Positions 34,859-43,428 of a stretch of 64,000 nt of DNA are shown in pieces. The notes under the pieces were generated by a model, which ran no database searches, had not been told where the DNA came from, and saw only the letters and a program-made list of their open reading frames with translations. Origin of the DNA: Bacteroidota bacterium (lineage in GTDB: Bacteria; Bacteroidota; Bacteroidia; Chitinophagales; LD1); contig CANJLD010000002.1 of the NCBI GenBank assembly GCA_947475165.1, forward strand, positions 207,005 to 271,004, read 5' to 3'. The first letter of the stretch is position 1. Each line of letters opens with the position of its first letter. The position numbers and the translations under genes are program-made.

Positions 34859-35686
34859 TTACGGACGCAAAGACGGTGGAATAATCTGGTCTACTAAAAA
34901 CACGTAAACATCTTCCGTGCCTTCAGCATTCAGAATCAAACGTTGCTTATCGTAGAAGTGCCCGTTATTACATGAGCCCAACTTGATGATACTTGGAAGT
35001 TCGCCTTTATTCAACGCGTAGAATTTTTCTAATCCTTCTGCTTCGCTCACTGCAAGATGAGCAATATCTGTAATGATGATATGCGTTTTCGGAAAGCAGT
35101 GCAATCTTCTGCGCGATGCTTGTTTAGGATTTAATATGATAGTTCCCTCTTCAGCAATCAAACTTTCGCAAAGCGAAACAGCCGCATCTGAGTTTTCGAT
35201 AGTATAACCGATTGAACCTTTCTGAAAATTATTTTCGCAGAAAGCATCTTTCACTTCATTCTCCCAGCAAAAAATATGTGACCAGTTTCTTTCAGCCTTC
35301 AACATGCGCAATCCTTCAATAGCTTCTTTTACATTCTCGCAGAAAATAAATTTTCCGTTTGCCTGAATAAATTTTGTAGCAAAGCGAATGTCCAAATCCT
35401 TTTCTGTAGGCAATGTATATGACGGAGCAGTTACTTCAACTGTGCGAAGAGAAATTTCTTTTTCAGTTACACTTTCATCACTAACGCGCGAGGTGTAGGT
35501 AAACACCGGTGCCGGAGTTGTAGTTTCTGCAGGTTCTTCATTGGTGGTTTGGATGTTCGATTCGTAGGTAAGTTCTGCGATAGTAACAGCTTCTGTGCTC
35601 GTTTCTTCCTGAGTCGATTTTTCGGAGTTAACAAACACACTTTTCATTTTCGCGAAAAATCCGGTTCCGGTTTCTTCTGTAAGCAT
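34859..35686 (-). CDS. LUD domain protein (LutC-like) with N-terminal extension
   Basis: This 275-residue protein has a low-complexity Thr/Glu-rich N-terminus (about residues 1-75) and a C-terminal LUD domain (about 90-272). Domain marks are AVSLCESLIAEEGTIILNPK, FPKTHIIITDIAHLAVSEAE and IIKLGSCNNGHFYDKQRLIL. LUD proteins include LutC of lactate oxidation, but this Bacteroidota form, located downstream of ftsH, is uncharacterised and has no lutA/lutB neighbours. It is probably in one transcript with ftsH, 72 bp downstream of it. Confidence 0.8.
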   Translation of the reverse strand: MLTEETGTGFFAKMKSVFVNSEKSTQEETSTEAVTIAELTYESNIQTTNEEPAETTTPAPVFTYTSRVSDESVTEKEISLRTVEVTAPSYTLPTEKDLDIRFATKFIQANGKFIFCENVKEAIEGLRMLKAERNWSHIFCWENEVKDAFCENNFQKGSIGYTIENSDAAVSLCESLIAEEGTIILNPKQASRRRLHCFPKTHIIITDIAHLAVSEAEGLEKFYALNKGELPSIIKLGSCNNGHFYDKQRLILNAEGTEDVYVFLVDQIIPPSLRP

Positions 35687-35758
35687 AGGGGTCAGGGTTG
35701 GTTTCGATAATTTTTATATCGAACTCAAAGTTAGCCAGCCACTATGCGAATGAAAGTT

Positions 35759-37804
35759 TTATGCAGGAGTATTCTCAACAGAAGGAGTATCAGCGTCCGT
35801 GTTTTTAGACACGGTTAGAACTTCTGTATCAAACACATCCGGTGTTTCGTATGGACGTTTTCCGATTAGTCTTTCTAAGTCGTCTTTGAAAAGAACTTCT
35901 TTTTCCAATAACAAACTCGCAAGCATATCCAGTTCTTTTCTTTTTTCACGAAGTAGATTTTGTGCACGTACATATTGGTCTTCAATAATTTTGCGCGATT
36001 CCACATCAATCATCTTCGCAGTTTCTTCACTGAAAGGTTTGTTGAATGTGTTTTGATTTTGCATATCGTAGAACGAAACGTTTCCTACTTTTTCATTCAT
36101 ACCAAAAATGGAAACCATCGCATACGCAACTCGTGTTACCTGATCTAAATCGTTTTGAGCACCGGTTGAAATTTCATCAAATACAATTCGTTCTGCTGCA
36201 CGACCACCCAGTGTCATACACATACGGTCAAGCATTTCGTTTTCTCGCTCGATGTATTTTTCTTTCGGCAAATATTGCGCGTATCCAAGTGCTGCAACAC
36301 CGCGCGGTATAATTGAAACTTTTAATAACGGATGAGCATATTCCAAGAACCATCCGCAAATGGCGTGACCGGCTTCGTGGTAAGCAATAATTTTTTTCTC
36401 TTCCGGTGAAATGAGTTTGTTCTTCTTTTCTAAACCACCGATAGCGCGGTCAACAGCATCGTTGAAATCCTGCATATCAATTTCGGTTTTGTCATTGCGT
36501 GCGGCAATCAACGCGGCTTCGTTGCAAATATTTGCAATATCGGCACCAACAAAGCCCGGAGTAAGGGCGGCAAGTTTGTGAACGTCAACTGCTGGACTTA
36601 GTTTGATGGTTTTCGAATGCACTTTAAAAATTTGCTCTCTGCCTTTTAAGTCTGGTTTGTCAATAGAAATTTGACGATCAAATCTTCCTGGGCGAAGAAG
36701 TGCTGTGTCCAACACATCCGGTCGGTTGGTAGCAGCAATCATGATTACACCTTTCTCTGAACTGAAACCATCCATCTCCACTAGCAACTGGTTCAAGGTG
36801 TTTTCGCGCTCATCATTTCCATTCACTAAATTTTTTCCACGCGCGCGACCGATGGCATCAATTTCATCAATGAAAATAATGCACGGTGCTTTCTCTCTCG
36901 CCTGGCGAAATAGATCGCGAACGCGTGATGCGCCAACGCCCACAAACATTTCTACGAAATCGGAACCGGAGATAGAGAAGAATGGAACCTGAGCTTCGCC
37001 TGCCATTGCTTTTGCAATCAAAGTCTTACCGGTTCCCGGTGGACCAATCAGTAATGCGCCTTTCGGAATTTTTCCGCCCAGTGCTGTATATTTTTTCGGA
37101 TTCTTTAAGAAGTTGACAATCTCATGCACTTCCACTTTTGCTTCATCCAACCCGGCAACATCATCAAACGTGATGTTTATTTTTTCATCCTTATCAAACA
37201 GAATAGCTTTAGATTTTCCGATATTGAAAATATTGCCACCGGGTCCGCCAATTCCACCACCCGATTTGCGCAACATGAAAATCCATAGACCGGCAATTAA
37301 AAGAAGCGGCAACAGCCAAGGCACAATATCTCTCCACCAGTCCTGACGCAATTCGTATTCAACATTCACTGGGGAGAATTCCGGTTTGTCTTTATAAAAT
37401 TCTGTAGAGAATTTATCGAAAGCATCGTTTGATGGAACGGTGAGACTGTAATGAGGTCCTTTGTTTGCAGAGCCAAATCTGGTCTTTGCAATCTTCTTAT
37501 ATTTTGCTTTATTGAGCGAAGAATCTTTTAGATAAACCTCCGCCAGTTTTTCGTTTACTATAACTACTTTGTCAACGTCTTTATCCGTTAACATGGTGCG
37601 CAAATCGTTCATGTTACTCTTCTGCACGTTCTCTCCAAAAAGCGACATGTTGAAAGAGATAACTACAAATACAAAAATGATGGCATACACCCAGAAGTAA
37701 TTAAACTTAGGTCCGTCATCCAAAATATTTTTAGCTGAGCGTTTCTTTTCTTTCGATTCTTCTCCCTGCTGATTCTTGTTTTCGTTGCTGTTTTGCGTTT
37801 CCAT
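35759..37804 (-). CDS. ftsH: ATP-dependent zinc metalloprotease FtsH
   Basis: This 681-residue membrane-bound AAA protease degrades damaged membrane proteins and selected regulators. There are two transmembrane segments (about residues 37-52 and 162-177) flanking a periplasmic domain, with a glycine-rich segment after the second. The AAA module has Walker A GPPGTGKT at 254-261, Walker B FIDEID at 311-316, the SRH region [20 protein letters not shown], and the zinc site HEAGH at 476-480. It lies between rsfS and the LUD gene, the usual Bacteroidota order. Confidence 0.97.
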   Translation of the reverse strand: METQNSNENKNQQGEESKEKKRSAKNILDDGPKFNYFWVYAIIFVFVVISFNMSLFGENVQKSNMNDLRTMLTDKDVDKVVIVNEKLAEVYLKDSSLNKAKYKKIAKTRFGSANKGPHYSLTVPSNDAFDKFSTEFYKDKPEFSPVNVEYELRQDWWRDIVPWLLPLLLIAGLWIFMLRKSGGGIGGPGGNIFNIGKSKAILFDKDEKINITFDDVAGLDEAKVEVHEIVNFLKNPKKYTALGGKIPKGALLIGPPGTGKTLIAKAMAGEAQVPFFSISGSDFVEMFVGVGASRVRDLFRQAREKAPCIIFIDEIDAIGRARGKNLVNGNDERENTLNQLLVEMDGFSSEKGVIMIAATNRPDVLDTALLRPGRFDRQISIDKPDLKGREQIFKVHSKTIKLSPAVDVHKLAALTPGFVGADIANICNEAALIAARNDKTEIDMQDFNDAVDRAIGGLEKKNKLISPEEKKIIAYHEAGHAICGWFLEYAHPLLKVSIIPRGVAALGYAQYLPKEKYIERENEMLDRMCMTLGGRAAERIVFDEISTGAQNDLDQVTRVAYAMVSIFGMNEKVGNVSFYDMQNQNTFNKPFSEETAKMIDVESRKIIEDQYVRAQNLLREKRKELDMLASLLLEKEVLFKDDLERLIGKRPYETPDVFDTEVLTVSKNTDADTPSVENTPA

Positions 37805-37872
37805 GTTACTCGTTTATCAAATGTCCCCTTTGAGACGATTCGGCTTTTTATTTATTGTAAGTTAAATTTTGT

Positions 37873-38238
37873 TCAACCATCAGAATGCTTCGTAAGCTTT
37901 CCATCGCTCCATAAATCTTCGAGGTCGTAAAAGTCTCTTTTGTCGCGGTGAAAAATATGCACCACCACATCTACAAAATCAACAATAATCCATTCTGAAT
38001 TTTTGCCGCCTTCGCTGTGATAAGGCTGCAATCCTTTTTCGCCTGCCTCATATACTATGCTGTCGAAAATTGCTTTTACCTGAGTGCTTGAATCGCCATG
38101 CGTGATAATGAAATAATCAGCCGCAGCATCATTTATTTTCCGAAGGTCAAGAGATACAACTTCGCGTCCTTTCTTATTTAAAATTGCCTCCACCACCAGC
38201 TTCTTCAAACTTTCTGTCCCAGTTTTCTTTTTCGCCAA
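37873..38238 (-). CDS. rsfS: Ribosome silencing factor
   Basis: This 121-residue protein is of the RsfS/Iojap family, which binds ribosomal protein L14 and blocks subunit joining when nutrients are scarce. Typical stretches are EAILNKKGREVVSLDLRKIN (about residues 17-36), DYFIITHGDSSTQVKAI, and SEWIIVDFVDVVVHIFHRDK followed by RDFYDLEDLWSDG. Length is normal. It is upstream of ftsH on the same strand (68 bp) and divergent from birA. Confidence 0.95.
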   Translation of the reverse strand: MAKKKTGTESLKKLVVEAILNKKGREVVSLDLRKINDAAADYFIITHGDSSTQVKAIFDSIVYEAGEKGLQPYHSEGGKNSEWIIVDFVDVVVHIFHRDKRDFYDLEDLWSDGKLTKHSDG

Positions 38239-38305
38239 ACTTCAAATTTTGTTGATAAAATACATGCGTAATACTTCTCAAAAGTAATTAGTTTTCGCAA
38301 ACAGA

Positions 38306-39055
38306 ATGGATACACTTTTCATAGGGAAAAACATAGTTGAACTTGAATCGGTTGATTCAACAAATAATTACGCGAAAGAATTGCTTGCGAAAGAGAAACC
38401 TCTTGAGGGAACCATCATCTTTGCGCACGAGCAGCATACCGGCAGAGGCCAAATGGGAAATGCGTGGAAAACCGAAGCTGGAAAAAATCTCACTCTTAGT
38501 TTTATTCTCTATCCTGATTTTTTAGATGCGGATAAACAGTTTTATCTGAACATGGCTATCAGTTTAGCCGTGAAAGATTTTTGTGAGAGCGTATTGCCCG
38601 ATGAAATAAAAATTAAATGGCCCAACGATATTTACTGGCACGATAAAAAGCTTGGAGGAATTTTAATTGAGAATACGATTAACGGTAGTCGAATTTCGTC
38701 TTCGGTGGTCGGTATCGGCATTAATGTAAATCAGGAGGAGTTTGATGAAGCGTTGCCGAATCCGGTTTCGCTTTTGCAAATTTCAAATTTCAATTTCAAG
38801 CTTTCGAATTTGATTGAAGGATTGAGTGTGTTTATAGAAAAGTATTATTTGCAACTGCGACAACTGCATTTCAATTTTTTAGATAAGGGATATACCGTTG
38901 CGCTTTATCGTTATCAGCAAACGCATGAGTTTAAAAAAGGCGAGCAGATTTTACGAGGAGAAATAAACGGTGTGGCGAAAGACGGCAAACTAATTCTGCA
39001 TTGCAACGGCAAAGAATCGCGGTTTGGGTTTAAGGAGATTGAGTTTGTGATTTGA
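38306..39055 (+). CDS. birA: Biotin--[acetyl-CoA-carboxylase] ligase
   Basis: This 249-residue enzyme attaches biotin to acetyl-CoA carboxylase. The catalytic domain is complete: SVDSTNNYAKELLA, the biotinyl-AMP loop HTGRGQMGNAWKTEAGKNLT (about residues 46-65), IKWPNDIYWHDKKLGGILIE, SVVGIGINVNQ and the C-terminal SH3-like domain. There is no N-terminal helix-turn-helix, so it is the monofunctional type that does not repress the bio operon. It is divergent from rsfS. Confidence 0.94.
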   Translation: MDTLFIGKNIVELESVDSTNNYAKELLAKEKPLEGTIIFAHEQHTGRGQMGNAWKTEAGKNLTLSFILYPDFLDADKQFYLNMAISLAVKDFCESVLPDEIKIKWPNDIYWHDKKLGGILIENTINGSRISSSVVGIGINVNQEEFDEALPNPVSLLQISNFNFKLSNLIEGLSVFIEKYYLQLRQLHFNFLDKGYTVALYRYQQTHEFKKGEQILRGEINGVAKDGKLILHCNGKESRFGFKEIEFVI

Positions 39056-39057
39056 GT

Positions 39058-39597
39058 TTATCTCCTTCGCCTCGTTATCAGCAGATCTTCTTTAAATAAA
39101 GTAAAGACTTCCTTTTCGTTTTTGGGCGGTACTTCGCCACTATTGGCAACGGTGTTTATCTCCATTAAAATTGTGTTGGTTCCTTTTGTGCCGCTGTATG
39201 CTTTTGTTACTTCAACCATACTGCCTCTGTTTCGCATAGAGGGTAGCCGGTATTTAATTAAGAAAAAGACAGAGTCGTTTTTTTGAACGCAAGGCACTTT
39301 CCGGTATTCGCCTACGCTTGCGTTTTTATCTTCTAACACGCCCAGCGAATCAAGAATGCTTTGCGTTGCTTTAAAATAGATGAGTGTATTCGGGCTGGTT
39401 ATTTTTATGCCCGTTCTGTAAACGATACGGTTAAATGTTTCTGTTTTATTGGTAAGGAATGTTTGCTGAACAAAAGTGTCCATTGCAATTTTGCCTTTAT
39501 AGCCCGCCATGTCTCTTCTTACAGAAAAGGTATCTGTTTTCTGCGCCTCGGCACTTGAAAACAAAAATGAAATGAAAAGAAAAAACAAAAATTTCAT
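39058..39597 (-). CDS. Secreted protein of unknown function
   Basis: This 179-residue protein has a clear signal peptide (MKFLFFLFISFLFSSAEAQ). The mature part contains FNRIVYRTGIKITSPNTLIY and FLIKYRLPSMRNRGSMVEV, and ends with four arginines (LLITRRRR). It has no cysteine pair pattern and no T9SS tail. I know no family. It is convergent with birA, with only 2 bp between the stops. Confidence 0.7.
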   Translation of the reverse strand: MKFLFFLFISFLFSSAEAQKTDTFSVRRDMAGYKGKIAMDTFVQQTFLTNKTETFNRIVYRTGIKITSPNTLIYFKATQSILDSLGVLEDKNASVGEYRKVPCVQKNDSVFFLIKYRLPSMRNRGSMVEVTKAYSGTKGTNTILMEINTVANSGEVPPKNEKEVFTLFKEDLLITRRRR

Positions 39598-39652
39598 CTT
39601 AATGAAAGAAGACTAATGATGAAAAGTAACGGAATTGGCAGAGAGAAATTTT

Positions 39653-40720
39653 CTATTTCAACTTCACCCGCATTTTCACCGGTTGGTGGTCGCTGAAATC
39701 AAAACCCATGTTAACTCCTTTGACTTCTTCCACTTCAATATTCGGAGATGTGAAATAGTAATCAATTACTGTAGTGAATGTTTTGGCCGGGTCAAAAGTA
39801 AACTTGTTCTTCCGGTTAGTGGCAGTGGTTGAATCATAAACATAATTCCAACCGGTAACATAGTTCGGGTCGTTGTTCTTTAAATATAATTGGTCGTCTT
39901 CCGGTTCTTTCTCCCAGGTGTGAACGTTGAATGATGGCGGAGCAATATTCCAGTCGCCACCTAACACTACATAGTTTCCTTTGGCATATTCTTCTTCCAG
40001 AATCTTTTTGGTCAACGCCATTTGCTCTTTCTTTACGCTGCCGTCATCGTAAGCTTCGAAGTGCGTGTTGATGACAACCAAATCTTTTCCATTCGCCAAT
40101 TTGTAACGCTGCATGAGCAAACAACGTTCGAGATAAAATAGTTTGCGTGGGAAATCTGAAATGCCCGGTAGGGCAATTCGTTTTGATTCCACCGGTGTGA
40201 ATTTTGAAAGCGTTTGCAAGCCTCCATAAACTTTTCCAATTGGATTTGTAAATGGAAACGGCAGAAATTCCACCTGATAGTTTGGCGTGAACACATAGTT
40301 GTGTTCATGTAATATTTTTGCAAACTGCTCTGCCTGGTCAATCTTCCAGCTGCGTTTGCTGCTGCGGTCAACTTCCTGCAACATGATAAAGTCGATGTCT
40401 TTATTATCTGCAAAAAACTTCTTCATGCCTTCATTGTTCTTCAGCACATGTTCTTTAGGTGAAGTCACCATTTTGCCGCCATCGTAAAAGAAGTCTACCT
40501 CTTTGCCTAAACCACCATAGCCTACATTCCAAATGATAAAAGAGAAGGTGGAATCGGTAAGTGATTTCGGATTTTGGATTTCGGATTTTGGATTTACAAC
40601 TGCTACATCTTCTGCCGGTGCCGGTTTGAATTTCGTAACGATTCCAAACAAAATCATTCCGCCCACATAAAGAATGGCACTAATTAAAAGAATGCCAATG
40701 AATAGTAACACCTGTTTCAT
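39653..40720 (-). CDS. Endonuclease/exonuclease/phosphatase family protein, membrane-anchored
   Basis: This 355-residue protein has an N-terminal membrane anchor (LLFIGILLISAILYVGGMIL, residues 5-24) and then an EEP fold. Catalytic blocks are FIMLQEVDRSSKRSWKIDQA (metal-binding Glu), VVINTHFEAYDDG, VVLGGDWNIAPPSF (catalytic Asp and Asn), VIDYYFTSPNIEVEE and GFDFSDHQPVKMRV (catalytic His). Such proteins hydrolyse phosphodiesters in nucleic acids, phosphoinositides or sphingomyelin; the substrate here is unknown. Residues about 42-53 are encoded by a heptanucleotide repeat. Confidence 0.85.
   Translation of the reverse strand: MKQVLLFIGILLISAILYVGGMILFGIVTKFKPAPAEDVAVVNPKSEIQNPKSLTDSTFSFIIWNVGYGGLGKEVDFFYDGGKMVTSPKEHVLKNNEGMKKFFADNKDIDFIMLQEVDRSSKRSWKIDQAEQFAKILHEHNYVFTPNYQVEFLPFPFTNPIGKVYGGLQTLSKFTPVESKRIALPGISDFPRKLFYLERCLLMQRYKLANGKDLVVINTHFEAYDDGSVKKEQMALTKKILEEEYAKGNYVVLGGDWNIAPPSFNVHTWEKEPEDDQLYLKNNDPNYVTGWNYVYDSTTATNRKNKFTFDPAKTFTTVIDYYFTSPNIEVEEVKGVNMGFDFSDHQPVKMRVKLK
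40563..40597. repeat. Heptanucleotide repeat within the EEP phosphatase gene
   Basis: Five 7-bp units run in tandem: GATTTCG, GATTTTG, GATTTCG, GATTTTG, GATTTAC. They encode part of the linker after the membrane anchor. Because 7 is not a multiple of 3, unit loss or gain would break the reading frame. Confidence 0.9.
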
Positions 40721-40747
40721 TTCAGAAAATTTTATGCAAGATAATTC

Positions 40748-40755
40748 TACATTTG
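40748..40755 (+). promoter_or_regulatory. -7 box (TACATTTG) of the lipase gene
   Basis: TACATTTG ends 25 nt before the start codon at 40781 and fits TAnnTTTG. It lies in the short region divergent from the EEP phosphatase gene. Confidence 0.6.
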
Positions 40756-40780
40756 AAAAACACTTAAATCATTTAAGAAT

Positions 40781-41617
40781 ATGAATCATTTTGAATGGAC
40801 CTGGAAACAGGAAGGAGAAACAATCAGCGCGCAAGGATGGAACCCGCCACAAACCAAAGGGGTGGTTTGCATTGTGCATGGCTTTAATGAGCACAGCACC
40901 CGCTATGCCGATGCCGCTGAACGCTTTTGTGCGGCAGGTTATGCCGTGCTTACTTACGATGAGTTCGGACATGGAAAGACTACCGGTAAACGCGGACATG
41001 CGCCCACTTATGACGCGTTTCTTGATTCGGTAAAAATAATTCTGGATGAAGCGGAAACGCGCTTTCCGGGAGTGAAGAAATTTTTGTGGGGACACAGTAT
41101 GGGCGGAGGCATTGTGCTGAATTATTTATTGAAGCGTCAGCCGAATATTGCCGGTGCTATTGCTACCGGTCCGCTGTTGAAGCTGGCGTTTGAACCGCCT
41201 GCGTTTAAAGTTTTTCTGGCTAAAATGATGGTGAATATTTATCCTGCCTTTACCGAAACCGCACCGGTTGATGCTGAAGCCATTTCGCGCGACCGGAATG
41301 AAGTGCGCAAGTACACCGAGGACGTACACAACCACGGAAAGATTACTGCCGGAACTTTTTTCGGAATGTTTAATGCCGGCAAATGGAATATTGAACATGC
41401 TTCGGAACTGAAAGTTCCTTTGTTGTTGATGCACGGTATGGCAGATAGATTGACTTCGCCCGAAGGCACTAAAGAGTTTGCTGCTAATGCCCCGAAGAAT
41501 TTAGTGACGCTAAAACTCTGGGAAGGTTTTTATCACGAGCTGCATAACGAACCGGAACCGGACAGAAGTGAGGTATTTGCATACATTACTAATTGGCTGA
41601 ACGGACACCTCTCCTAA
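40781..41617 (+). CDS. Monoacylglycerol lipase-like alpha/beta hydrolase
   Basis: This 278-residue enzyme belongs to the serine aminopeptidase S33/monoglyceride lipase group. The marks are CIVHGFNEHSTRYADAAERF (about residues 30-49, oxyanion hole), YDEFGHGKTTGKRGHAPTYD, the nucleophile elbow WGHSMGGGIVLNYL, the acidic residue in LMHGMADRLTSPEG and the catalytic His in GFYHELHNEPE. It has no signal peptide, so it is cytoplasmic and probably acts on monoacylglycerols or lysophospholipids. Its stop codon lies within a palindromic repeat (41610-41640), and the YdcF gene follows 30 bp later. Confidence 0.9.
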   Translation: MNHFEWTWKQEGETISAQGWNPPQTKGVVCIVHGFNEHSTRYADAAERFCAAGYAVLTYDEFGHGKTTGKRGHAPTYDAFLDSVKIILDEAETRFPGVKKFLWGHSMGGGIVLNYLLKRQPNIAGAIATGPLLKLAFEPPAFKVFLAKMMVNIYPAFTETAPVDAEAISRDRNEVRKYTEDVHNHGKITAGTFFGMFNAGKWNIEHASELKVPLLLMHGMADRLTSPEGTKEFAANAPKNLVTLKLWEGFYHELHNEPEPDRSEVFAYITNWLNGHLS

Positions 41618-41640
41618 ATCCTCTCCGAAGGAGAGGACTT
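41610..41640 (+). repeat. Diverged copy of the stop-codon-associated palindromic repeat
   Basis: CTCTCCTAAATCCTCTCCGA followed by AGGAGAGGACT matches the 28-bp repeat at 4227-4254 and 62888-62915 in layout (CCTAAATCC then a palindrome, ending in GGACTT). Here the TAA inside CCTAAATCC is itself the lipase stop codon. Confidence 0.7.
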
Positions 41641-41647
41641 TAAAACC

Positions 41648-42259
41648 ATGCGTAAAATTTTCATTTTACTTCTTTCCGTATTTCTTCTTGGTACTGCAGT
41701 TTATCTTTTCCGTGCGCCTATACTCCGTTCGTTTGCTACGTTTTTAATACGAGAAGATTCACTTCAAAAAGCTGATGCCATTTTTATTCTCTCCGGTGGC
41801 GGATATGATAGAGGAAACTTGGCCGCTAAACTTTTTGATAACGGCTGGGCACCAAAAATTATCTGCACCGGTGGCAATGCTATGCCGGAGTTATGTGTGT
41901 TTGATATTGATACGCTCGAAAGCGATATGGCGCGCGCCAATCTTTTACAGCAAGGTATTCCCGATTCGGTGATTGTAATGATTCGCAACGGTACCAGTAC
42001 TAAGGAGGAAGCGAAAATTATTTTCAATTACTGCTCTACAAACCATTTTACGCGCATCATCATCGTTTCTTCGAAACTACATACTTATAGAGTGAATGAT
42101 GTGTTTAGAAAAAAACTGAAAGAGCAGGGAGTTGATTTGATTATTCGCGGTGCGGCAAGCTCGCGCTTTAATGAGTTGGAGTGGTGGAAAACCGAAGACG
42201 GTTTAATTGCCATCAACAACGAATGGCTAAAGACTTTTTATTACTGGTGGAAGTACTGA
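41648..42259 (+). CDS. YdcF family (DUF218) protein
   Basis: This 203-residue protein has an N-terminal membrane anchor (MRKIFILLLSVFLLGTAVYL) and a DUF218/YdcF domain. The marks are ADAIFILSGGGYDRGNLAAK (about residues 43-62), WAPKIICTGGNAMPE and the NGTSTKEEAKIIFNYC segment, then IIIVSSKLHTYRVNDVF. Relatives include E. coli YdcF and SanA, which affect envelope integrity; the biochemical activity is unclear. It is probably cotranscribed with the lipase gene upstream. Confidence 0.88.
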   Translation: MRKIFILLLSVFLLGTAVYLFRAPILRSFATFLIREDSLQKADAIFILSGGGYDRGNLAAKLFDNGWAPKIICTGGNAMPELCVFDIDTLESDMARANLLQQGIPDSVIVMIRNGTSTKEEAKIIFNYCSTNHFTRIIIVSSKLHTYRVNDVFRKKLKEQGVDLIIRGAASSRFNELEWWKTEDGLIAINNEWLKTFYYWWKY

Positions 42260-42268
42260 AACAGGTTT

Positions 42269-42344
42269 ACCGCTAAGGCACTAAGTTCACGGAGAAGCAC
42301 AAAGAAAACCTTAGTGAACCCTTGAGTTCTTGTGCCTTAGTGGT
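42269..42344. repeat. Palindromic intergenic repeat after the YdcF gene
   Basis: ACCGCTAAGGCAC (42269-42281) pairs with GTGCCTTAGTGGT (42332-42344) with one mismatch, and inner segments (TTCACGG, CCTTAGTGAACC) pair less well. It belongs to a class of dispersed palindromes seen in many genomes. It separates two convergent genes and may also end transcription. Confidence 0.7.
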
Positions 42345-42361
42345 TATTTGCATTTGGCTTT

Positions 42362-43027
42362 TTACTGCAAATTAAACTGGGCTCTTACTACTTCATTATC
42401 TCCAAAAACAACTTGCGCTGCCTTGTGAACGCGCTGGTAAAAACCGTAAAGCTTATTCACTTTTTCAATGCGCTCGCGCTGTAGCCGTATGATGGTGCGC
42501 TTAAAACGCTCTTGCTTAAATTCTGCCGGAAAGAGAGCTAACTGGGCATTATCTAAGTCGGTTATAATAGAGGCGGGCATGCCTGCGGCTGTAAGCTCGG
42601 TATTGTAATCATCGGCTACGGCCATCATTACAACCATCCACATGATAGTGCTTAAAGATTTAGCGCGTATCTGTTTGCGCTCGGTAAAACCAAACTCCTG
42701 CATAATGCGCGCATTGTCCGGAAAGGCTTTTTCTACATAATACTGTAAACCATTGGCCGCCACAAAACAAGCTTTGCGGGCTTCTTCCATGTCTGCGGTG
42801 CGCTGTTGCAACTCGTAATTGGCGGTTTCATCGGTCTCGTGCGCTTCGCAAAGTTCGGCCTGCGCTACCCAGGCATCGTGATAAGCCATGTTTAAATTGA
42901 AGTCGAAAGCGGTAAATGCGGGAAGCTTGTGTTTAAAGAGTTCGGCCAAAGTGCGGCTGCGTTCATAGAAAACGGCATCCTCCATACTGTAAAGTCTTTC
43001 GCGCGTGGCTTTGCGTTTTGTTGCCAT
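42362..43027 (-). CDS. All-helical protein of unknown function, controlled region holds a repeat array
   Basis: The start is taken at ATG 43025-43027 (221 residues, MATKRKATRERLYSMEDAVF); a TTG 18 bp upstream is less likely. The protein looks almost wholly alpha-helical and has no signal peptide. Notable stretches are KLPAFTAFDFNLNMAYHDAW (about residues 29-48), ACFVAANGLQYYVEKAFPDN, MQEFGFTERKQIRAKSLST and FKRTIIRLQRERIEKVNKLY. I recall similar hypothetical proteins in other Bacteroidota but no function. A TATTTTTG promoter box (43043-43050) lies 15 bp upstream, and an inverted pair of 21-bp repeat arrays starts right behind it. Confidence 0.75.
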   Translation of the reverse strand: MATKRKATRERLYSMEDAVFYERSRTLAELFKHKLPAFTAFDFNLNMAYHDAWVAQAELCEAHETDETANYELQQRTADMEEARKACFVAANGLQYYVEKAFPDNARIMQEFGFTERKQIRAKSLSTIMWMVVMMAVADDYNTELTAAGMPASIITDLDNAQLALFPAEFKQERFKRTIIRLQRERIEKVNKLYGFYQRVHKAAQVVFGDNEVVRAQFNLQ

Positions 43028-43042
43028 ATTCAGGTGTTTTTG

Positions 43043-43050
43043 CAAAAATA
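43043..43050 (-). promoter_or_regulatory. -7 box (TATTTTTG) of the 42362 gene
   Basis: Read on the minus strand, 43050 to 43043 is TATTTTTG, a match to TAnnTTTG, 15 nt before the ATG. The first two units of the repeat array (TGTCG at 43056 and 43077) fall where the -33 region would be. Confidence 0.6.
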
Positions 43051-43055
43051 TGGTC

Positions 43056-43280
43056 TGTCGATTAAAAAATCAAGTCTGTCGCTGAAATTTTTTTGTTTGT
43101 CGGGTGTCAAAACACGTTTGTCGGATGTCAATTCTTATTTGTCGGCATTCATTTCTCGTTTGTCGGCATTTGATATTATAAAATCAAGTGCCGACAAACA
43201 TGTTTTGATGTGCGACAAACATGTTTTGATGTGCGACAAACGTGTTTTAATGTGCGACAAATGAGTTTTGATGTGCGACA
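43056..43280. repeat. Two inverted half-arrays of 21-bp repeats (array 1)
   Basis: TGTCG occurs at 43056, 43077, 43098, 43119, 43140 and 43161, exactly 21 bp apart. Its reverse complement CGACA follows at 43192, 43213, 43234, 43255 and 43276, again 21 bp apart, with a decayed match at 43297. The two halves meet in a 14-bp inverted repeat (43161-43174 with 43183-43196, one mismatch) around an 8-nt A/T loop. Right-half units are nearly identical (AACATGTTTTGATGTGCGA core); left-half units are more diverged. The period equals two helical turns, so all sites face the same side. Confidence 0.95.
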
Positions 43281-43428
43281 GACGTGTTTTTTGCATAAAC
43301 AAGGCACATGTTTGATTAAAAAGCCTTATAAATGCCTAAAACGGATGTGTTTTGAATGAAAACAAGGCTAAACAGCGTTCAGCGGAAGGAAGTTGGATGA
43401 TATACAGGCGTGAATGGAGGGTAAACGT

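Noticed and set aside
35703..35723. Hairpin TTCGATA/TATCGAA between ftsH and the LUD gene
   Set aside because: The stem is only 7 bp and the T run is inside the loop, so I do not call it a terminator; it may be chance.
43056..43280. CRISPR-like array
   Set aside because: Units are head-to-tail with a 21-bp period and no unique spacers, the two halves are inverted, and there are no cas genes.
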